A stretch of 64,000 nt of DNA from Zychaea mexicana (lineage: Eukaryota > Mucoromycota > Mucoromycetes > Mucorales > Lichtheimiaceae): the NCBI RefSeq assembly GCF_025766255.1, contig NW_026516717.1, positions 62,001 to 126,000 of the forward strand, in the 5' to 3' direction. Made by a program: the position numbers and the translations under genes. Position 1 is the stretch's first letter, and each line of letters begins with the position of its first letter. The notes beneath the pieces are model-generated. The model made no database searches, was not told where the DNA came from, and worked only from the letters and a program-made list of their open reading frames with translations. Positions 57,701-64,000 of this stretch are shown in pieces.

Positions 57701-58758
57701 GCTGCAGGTGTAGCAAACAAAAGTTTTTTAAAGCCGCTTATTTATAATGGACACATCAACATAAAACAAGTATAAGTTTTTCAGCCAGACATCTTTGAGC
57801 AAGCGGGTTAGAACCGAAGCCTGTCTCGTTAACTTGACATGCAACATGCTATTTAAAATATCAAGATCGTGGATGGTCCCACTCCCCCCCTTCCTCCTGC
57901 GATTTTTTGTATTACATCACTTAAGAAACTGAAAAAGACCGTCGTGGATTGTATTCGCGCCATTACAAAAGTTAACTCTTTGAATCTGATCACTACTATA
58001 ACAATAAAAAGTCGACTGTGTATGTCCTGCGTATGCATGTATGCACTGGGTGCAATTGTCCACTGGAGAAAAAAGGTGTGAGAATAATCGGGTTCTAGAA
58101 ACGTGGGCTTGACCACGTAATACTTTTTTCACCAACTACGGTCGATCATATACATATATGTCACAGTAAAGTGTTTTATAGATATTCATTCGTTAGGCGT
58201 AAGCAACCAGAGCCCCCCTCCACCATCTCAACTTGTGTTGTATGACGATGAACACTATTCCAGCAGACAGCAAACGAAATATGTATGTAGTTATGCTGGT
58301 GACGATTCGTTTTTCCGAAAAATTGATATGTAACAGTGAAACTATTATCGAGTACCTCATTGAGGAGGCATTGCTACCATCATACATAGCACAAGCGTTA
58401 CAGTGGGTGAGGTGTATATACCAGCATATGCCTGCCAAGGTATGTAGATGATGAGCAAATCTCTGCTGCTACAAAGCTACCGTAAAGCTACCGTGAGTTT
58501 CGCAAGGAAGAGATGGTGCGGATGCTGTAGGCAATAAGGGATGTTTGGCATTACGCTGTACGACTCTTCCATCAACGCGCCCACTACAAGTTTACTAGCA
58601 CCTATTTCGCCTCTCTATATTATTTGTAACACACACGCACGCACAAAAACAAATTTACTAAAACTAGATGCATCTTTGTTTTACCTCTTTTCCTTTCCAT
58701 TTTATTTACTTTTTCTCCTCTCTCCCAATTTTCTTTTAAATCGAGTATTCCATCGGGG
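54709..58758. other. 4-kb gene-poor region
   Basis: The first 300 nt are the sulfotransferase promoter (GA- and GT-rich). No intact gene is recognised. Protein-like but featureless frames occur at 56671-56904 and 57304-57537 (SWLFKLLKCLCKEEDSQRPN). The last 150 nt (T/C-rich, 58677-58740) are the promoter of the alcohol oxidase gene. Confidence 0.35.
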
Positions 58759-59866
58759 ATGATATTCACAAAAGCCCAAGTCAACGTCATTGCTGCTATT
58801 GCAGACGCAGTCGTAGCCCCACTCTCACCTGAAGAACAAGCCAAACTCCAAACTGTCAGTAACACAACAAGCAATACTACGCAACAAGCAGCAGCAGCCC
58901 TATCAGCCTATATAAGCTATTCGGGATCCACCGATGCCCATGCCGTGGTTGAGCTCTTGGAACAACTACGACCGGACCAACGCGAGCGATTGCAAACGAT
59001 ACTGAACCTATTGGACAGTGCAGCCGGCACATTTCTATTGACGGGCCACTTTAACAGATTCGCGCAACTCGAGCGAAACGAGCGGCAAAAGGCGATGACA
59101 AGTTGGAAGACGTCCATGTTGCCCCCGTTGCAGAGATTATACTCTACCTTGACGGGTCTTGTTGTCAATGCGATATATCGAAATCCGTCCTGTCCTGCTT
59201 ATCAAGCTATTGGCTACCAAGGTCGAGACCCTGTCAGGTCTCAAAAAGATTATCAGCCTAAACACGTTACGGAACGATTGCCCATGGTGACCTTGGACGA
59301 GGTGGAGAGTCAATTCATGTCGAAACGGTTTGATGCTATTATTGTAGGCAGTGGTGCTGGTGGAGGTAGTCAAACACCTTTTTTATTTTTTTTTACTCCC
59401 CCGAATCATTTCTCATGCAAGACGGACGGAAACATTTTAGGTGTGTGCGCTGCAGAACTAGCCGCGGCAGGCCAATCGGTACTCGTGATCGAAAAGGGTA
59501 CCTACTACCATGAGAGCGAGTTCCATTGGGATGAGAAAACAGGCATCAAGAACTTGATTGAAGCACAGTCTCTGTTGATGAGCGAGAACGGTCTTGCACA
59601 GGTCTTTTGTGCTTCGGCGTTTGGTGGCGGTACCACGGTCAACTGGTCAGCTTCTCTCAAGGTACCACTTTTCCCGTCGCGTTAAAAAAAATGTCCTTGA
59701 AAACTACTCACCGGAAAGTCGTGTGGTGTGTGTATATACTTGTTCTCATATCAGTCATCCTTTTTTTTATCTGTCATATAGCCTCAACACTACGTGCGTG
59801 AAGAATGGGGTAAAAAGTTCGGCTTGACGCACTTTATGTCTCCACAGGTAATGTACATATAAAGCT

Positions 59867-59901
<35 letters not shown>

Positions 59902-61307
59902 ATATACACATGCAATAACTAATAGGAACAACAGTTTGTCAAAGACCTTGATCGTGTTTACGAACGTATTGGAGCCACTGCTTCGGGGATCAAGCACAAC
60001 AAACCTAACCAGCTTTTCATTGAAGGATGCCAGTACGTACAATGTATGGAAAAAGTGGAGGAAAGACAAACCAAATTCATGCAATTTTCCCATGACTCTT
60101 TTTTTTTTACCCCACACCCTACGTTAGTAAACTAGGGTATCCCATTGCCGATGTTCCACAAAACACCGGCGGCCAATCCCACGAATGCAATTGGTGCTTT
60201 TATGGCTGTACCGATGGTATCAAGAATGGCACGATGAATACCTGGCTACGCGATGCGCATGCCAAGGGTGCTCAATTCCTCGACCGAACCAAGGTCACGC
60301 GCGTATTGAGCGAGAACAAAAAAGCAGTTGGGGTTGAATGCGTTGTGCACAACAGCGACACGAAAATCAAACTGTATGCCGACCGAGTGATTGTTTCTGC
60401 CGGATCCATGAACACACCTGGGCTGCTGCTCCACAGCGGACTGACCAACAAACACATTGGCCGGCACTTGAGACTCCATCCATGCCAATTTGTCTATGGC
60501 ATGTTTGACGATCCAGTGGATATGCATGCTGGCTCCATCCTTACGACGGTCAGCAATGTGGCAGAAAATGAACTGGGCGGTGGCTATGGCGCCAAGATTG
60601 AAGTGCCTGCCAGTCACATGGGCTTATTTGCTGCCATCTTGCCCTGGCGCGGTCCGGTTGAGCATAAGCAGACGATGCTTAATTACCGCCACTTTATGCC
60701 GCTTGTCTTGATCAGTCGTGACAAGGATTCGGTCGGCACTGTCAAGTACAATGACCAAGGCCATATCGCGTTTGATTACACCTTGTCCAAGGGTGATCGT
60801 CGCTCGCTCGAAGCCGCTTTGGATCGTGCCGTCATGATCTTGGCTGCTGCTGGTGCGCGTCAGGTCCACACGTGTCAGCGGGGTGTGGGTCCATTTGTGT
60901 TTGCTCAGGACGAAGAGATTCGTGCGGATCTTCCTCGGTTCCAAGCATGGCGACACAAGGTGGCCAAGTATGGATTGCCCGAAAATGGCGTCAATTTGTA
61001 TGGCAGTGCACATCAGATGGGATCTTGGTAAAACGTCAATGTTCTAGGATTTGTTCACGGTTTTGTCAGCTCTCTCACTCACTCACACACACGTTACGTA
61101 TATATGAAAAGTCGTCTAGGCGTTTCGCCAAAGGTGTCCGCTACAAAACCCACGGGTGAAACATGGGACGTCAAGGATCTATATGTGGCCGATGCATCCT
61201 TGTTCCCAACAGCCAGTGGCGTCAACCCCATGGTGACCGTCGAAGCTATTGCGTTACATGTTGCAGCCAGCATTATCAAGTCTACCAAAGCCTCTGCCCA
61301 TCTGTAA
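58759..61307 (+). CDS. FAO1: Long-chain alcohol oxidase (GMC flavoprotein)
   Basis: Six exons, 58759-59365, 59441-59661, 59782-59847, 59926-60032, 60128-61027 and 61112-61307, give 698 aa, the usual length of fatty-alcohol oxidases. The enzyme oxidises long-chain alcohols to aldehydes with release of H2O2, in the omega-oxidation/alkane route. The N-terminal 180 residues are the family-specific helical region. The FAD Rossmann motif VGSGAGGGVCAAELAAAGQSVLVIEKG is split by intron 1. Then come FGGGTTVNWSASLK, HECNWCFYGC, the FAD-contact VIVSAGSMNTPGLLLHSG, and HQMGSCRLGVSPKVSATKPTGETW across the last intron, followed by LYVADASLFPTASGVNPMVTVEAIA. The C-terminus is AHL, fitting the peroxisomal PTS1 consensus [SAC][KRH][LM]. 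Intron 3 carries a (CT)n microsatellite. Confidence 0.95.
59869..59897. repeat. (CT)n microsatellite in FAO1 intron 3
   Basis: About 14 CT units between the donor GTAATG (59848) and the acceptor AATAG (59925). Confidence 0.85.
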
Positions 61308-61945
61308 AAATAAACAGCAGTGATACTAAACTGTTTCAAGTTGTTTACTGTAGTTCATACGCGTTCTTGTTTCTCCATGTACCATTATATATATATATAG
61401 CTTTGTTGATCGACTCATAGAAAGACAATAATCAATCCTCTTCTCTCTTTTGGCCAGAAAGCACACTAACATTATAAACTTCCATGTATTTTGTAAGTAC
61501 ATTTGTTTGACGAATCAGTAAAAAACGAAATCAAAAGGGAAGAGAGAGAGAGAGAGAGAGAGAATAAATAAATAAATAAAAAGACGCAAATGCTGATGAA
61601 AAAAGAAAGCAAAAGAGAAGAGGGAAAAAAGGAAGAGAACACAACAACAGCTAAAAGTAGAAGAACAATCCTGACGCATTAATAAAAAAGTGTCAACTCT
61701 CTCTCGTCTGGTGGTGGTGTGTTGGAGAAGGAAGAAAGTACGCGCGAGAGAGAGAGAGAGAGAGAGAAGAACACTTGGATTAACTGCCAAGGGTAACAAG
61801 AAAGAAAAGGGGAGGATGTGACCTTTTTACAACAGAAAGAGAGGAGGGCTGGTATGTGTGGATTTGGGAATAAAGGGCGGAACCTGATAGGGAGGAGGCA
61901 GGTAGGAGGAGGAGTGTAACAGAATATAATACGATATTATTTTTT
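61308..61945. other. Convergent 3' spacer with GA and AATA repeats
   Basis: AATAAA at 61309-61314 ends FAO1. (GA)n tracts lie at about 61540-61562 and 61746-61766, and (AATA)n at 61563-61578. No gene is seen. The minus-strand PUF gene ends at 61946. Confidence 0.6.
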
Positions 61946-64000
61946 CTACGGGTATGGATAGAGTGGGTCACTGCTGTTCCCAATCAATGGAAGTCCAAAC
62001 GCAGCAAGCGACCCCTCTCCGTTCTGGTATCCAAACGAGCTGCTGTTGCTGCCATAGCGCAAAGAGCCAAGACTTTGGTGTTGTCTGACACCGCGTTGAC
62101 GGCCACCGTTGCTACCTGCACCGCCTTGCTGCGGTTGCTCACGTTGGATCTTGCTGTGGATCCGTTTACCATAGGGTGTGCTCCTGATCGAAGGCAACAA
62201 GGGGCGAATGTATTCCACAAGCTAGAAAAGTACGATCAATATCTGGCTGCTACTACATAAGCGTTAGGTGCTCTTGGGAGTATCAACAAACCTGCACACG
62301 CTGGTCTTGATCTGCGTATTCGAGACATGTTTGTACAACATAGTTTGCAAAAGAGTCTCGCAGTAGCTTTTCAATGTTGGTTTCGTTCAGTAGTTCAGTG
62401 ACCATCAGTCGACGCGTATCTGGTTCGGCCACTCGAATGCACTTGATGAAAGGAGGTCAGCTCAATGGGTGTGTTTCTTTTTGACATGAACAGATAAGAA
62501 TTGGGGACTCACCTTTTCAATGACATTGGAGCTGAATTTTTGCACACTCAAGTCGCATACGTGCTCAAGGAAGCAACGGACCAAGGTATCGGTGTATGCG
62601 ATATCACCCAAGTCAAGGACGTATTGCACCACGTAATTACCAAACGGATCTTGAACAAGAGGCAATGCATGCCATGTAATCACTTTGACAAGTTGATTCT
62701 ATATAACCCCCCCACCCCAGCATGAACAAAAAAAAAAGAGGTAAATGAGAAGGGGGTTGGCGGGGGACACGAATAGAAGCGCAGCCATTGTATTTAGCGG
62801 GCAAAAGAAGCAGTAAGTTAATTTACCTTTTGTGCTTCCGATGCATAATCGATGCAGCGTTGGAGTACACAGCAGCCATGACGGTGCGTAGCAACCTGGA
62901 TACAATGTTCACTGACTGCATCATAGATAAACTGTTTGTGCTCAGCTGATAACCGATGAAGACACTTTTGGATCACGTGGTTGCCGTTCAAGTCTTTGAT
63001 CAAGGTGACTACGTTAGGGTTTAGAGCAACCGTCACTGCATGAATCTATTGGAATTACAATGAGAGGATAATCAATATAAGTAAGGAAATCATGTGATCA
63101 CAACCCCTTCCCTGGCTATATATACCTGCTGAGACGTGGATAGAAACTCGATGAATCTTTGAACTGCACGCGTGCCATGCATATTCAATGAGATTTTGAG
63201 CAGATCAGGTGCGACGGTATCGACCAAAATATCCCGTTGGCTATCGTCGCAATGCTCAATGAGCTTCTGGCACAGATAATTACCGAATGGCTCTACATGC
63301 ATCATTGGTTACAAATGCGAAAAATGATGGATTATTATCACTCTTCAAGTTGTTACTCCTAGAAATCGTCCGGTTGCTACCTGTCATTAATTCCACAAAA
63401 TGAGGCTGAACTTCGTCAAAGATAAGATGCAATTGCTGTCGATCAGGTTCTTCAAGCTTCTTTTGCAAGAACCGACATCCATTCTGGTCCTTGCATAATT
63501 CATAGATTTTGCCTTGAAAATCTTCCAATTTGGCACCGGCGAAACGGTTTTGTTCTTCGGATGGCACGCTGCTCGATGATGTCGCTGGACTGCCACGACG
63601 GCTCAAAGGTCTGGTTGAAGCAGTAGCATCAAATCGTTGCTGTTGTGCAGTGGGTGTTGTGGGTAATGAGGATTGATGATGATGTGGTGGGACCAAGTTG
63701 TTGTTGTTGTTGTTGCTGCTGCCGTTCATAGAGGACTTGTTGAAATTGGGTGATGTCGAAGCCAAGTTGTGGAGCATGGAGTACTGTTGATAAATGGATG
63801 AAGGATGGTAGAAAGGCAGAGCAGGCATGCCTCCTTGTCCTGTTCCAGCTGTCAGTTGAGGTGACGATGGAGGGTCGGCAGCATCCAATGGATGATGGTG
63901 ATGGTGATGAGGAAGCTGATGATGCGCATAAGGACATTGGTCCTCGAGCATGCAAAATCCAAACTGATGATACTGTGGACACGGGACAGACGACAGGTCT
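61946..64000 (-). CDS. PUF (Pumilio) RNA-binding protein with CCCH zinc finger; 5' end outside window
   Basis: Minus-strand exons 64000(partial)-63381, 63292-63126, 63045-62827, 62698-62513, 62441-62292 and 62221-61946 encode at least 438 residues. The visible N-terminus holds a C-x8-C-x5-C-x3-H finger (CPQYHQFGFCMLEDQCPYAH), then Gln/Asn/His/Ser-rich sequence. Eight PUF repeats follow, with base-contact triplets R1 CR..Q, R2 NY..Q, R3 TR..Q, R4 NH..Q, R5 CC..Q, R6 NY..Q, R7 SN..E and R8 NY..Q. By the published PUF code, R8 to R1 read U-G-U-A-U-A-U-A or close to it. The end is TPYGKRIHSKI and a Gly/Ser tail. PUF proteins bind 3'UTRs and repress or localise mRNAs. Whether RNA-recognition motifs lie upstream cannot be seen here. 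Confidence 0.92.

Overview
The window looks like nuclear DNA of a filamentous early-diverging fungus, most probably Mucoromycota (Mucorales-like). The evidence is the many short GT..AG introns (about 46-150 nt), CT-rich promoters, A/T-rich 3' ends with AATAAA, Asn/Gln/Ser homopolymers, and a full fungal regulatory gene set (SIN3, a PHO80-type cyclin, a TEY MAP kinase, EMG1, SDE2, a PUF protein). A GDP-mannose 4,6-dehydratase, needed for the fucose found in Mucoromycota walls, fits too. The species assignment is inference.

Layout. 1-4.8 kb: tail of an unknown gene, a secreted SGNH/CE2-like protein, and (minus) a PHO80/Pcl-type cyclin. 4.8-9.9 kb: gene-poor. 9.9-25 kb: dense block with GDP-mannose dehydratase, SIN3 (13 exons), an F-box-like/ankyrin protein (minus), EMG1/NEP1, a Ser-rich protein (minus), an FCP1-like phosphatase and a GT2 polysaccharide synthase. 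25-33.3 kb: gene-poor, with decayed gene fragments and a notable tandem array at 28.83-29.49 kb. 33.3-41.7 kb: secreted metalloprotease, small basic protein, F-box/RCC1 protein, SDE2 (minus). 41.7-45.8 kb: gene-poor with relics. 45.8-47.6 kb: ERK-type MAP kinase. 47.6-53.7 kb: gene-poor with relics. 53.7-54.7 kb: sulfotransferase-like protein (minus). 54.7-58.8 kb: gene-poor. 58.8-61.3 kb: long-chain alcohol oxidase. 61.9-64 kb: CCCH-PUF RNA-binding protein (minus, 5' end outside).

The genes do not form a cluster with one function. They are housekeeping and wall/secretion genes arranged as islands between decayed, AT-rich stretches. Cell-wall themes recur (GDP-mannose dehydratase, GT2 synthase, the MAP kinase, two secreted proteins), but the order gives no sign of co-regulation beyond a few short divergent promoters.

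The most unusual object is the 28.83-29.49 kb array. Each unit combines a perfect intron-like segment (GTACGT ... CTGAC ... TTTGTAG) with an exon-like segment that carries a 10-bp hairpin capped by GCAA, followed by an AATAAA. It could be a tandemly duplicated exon of a structured non-coding transcript. All exon models were assembled by eye from splice motifs and reading-frame continuity, and each listed model closes in frame.
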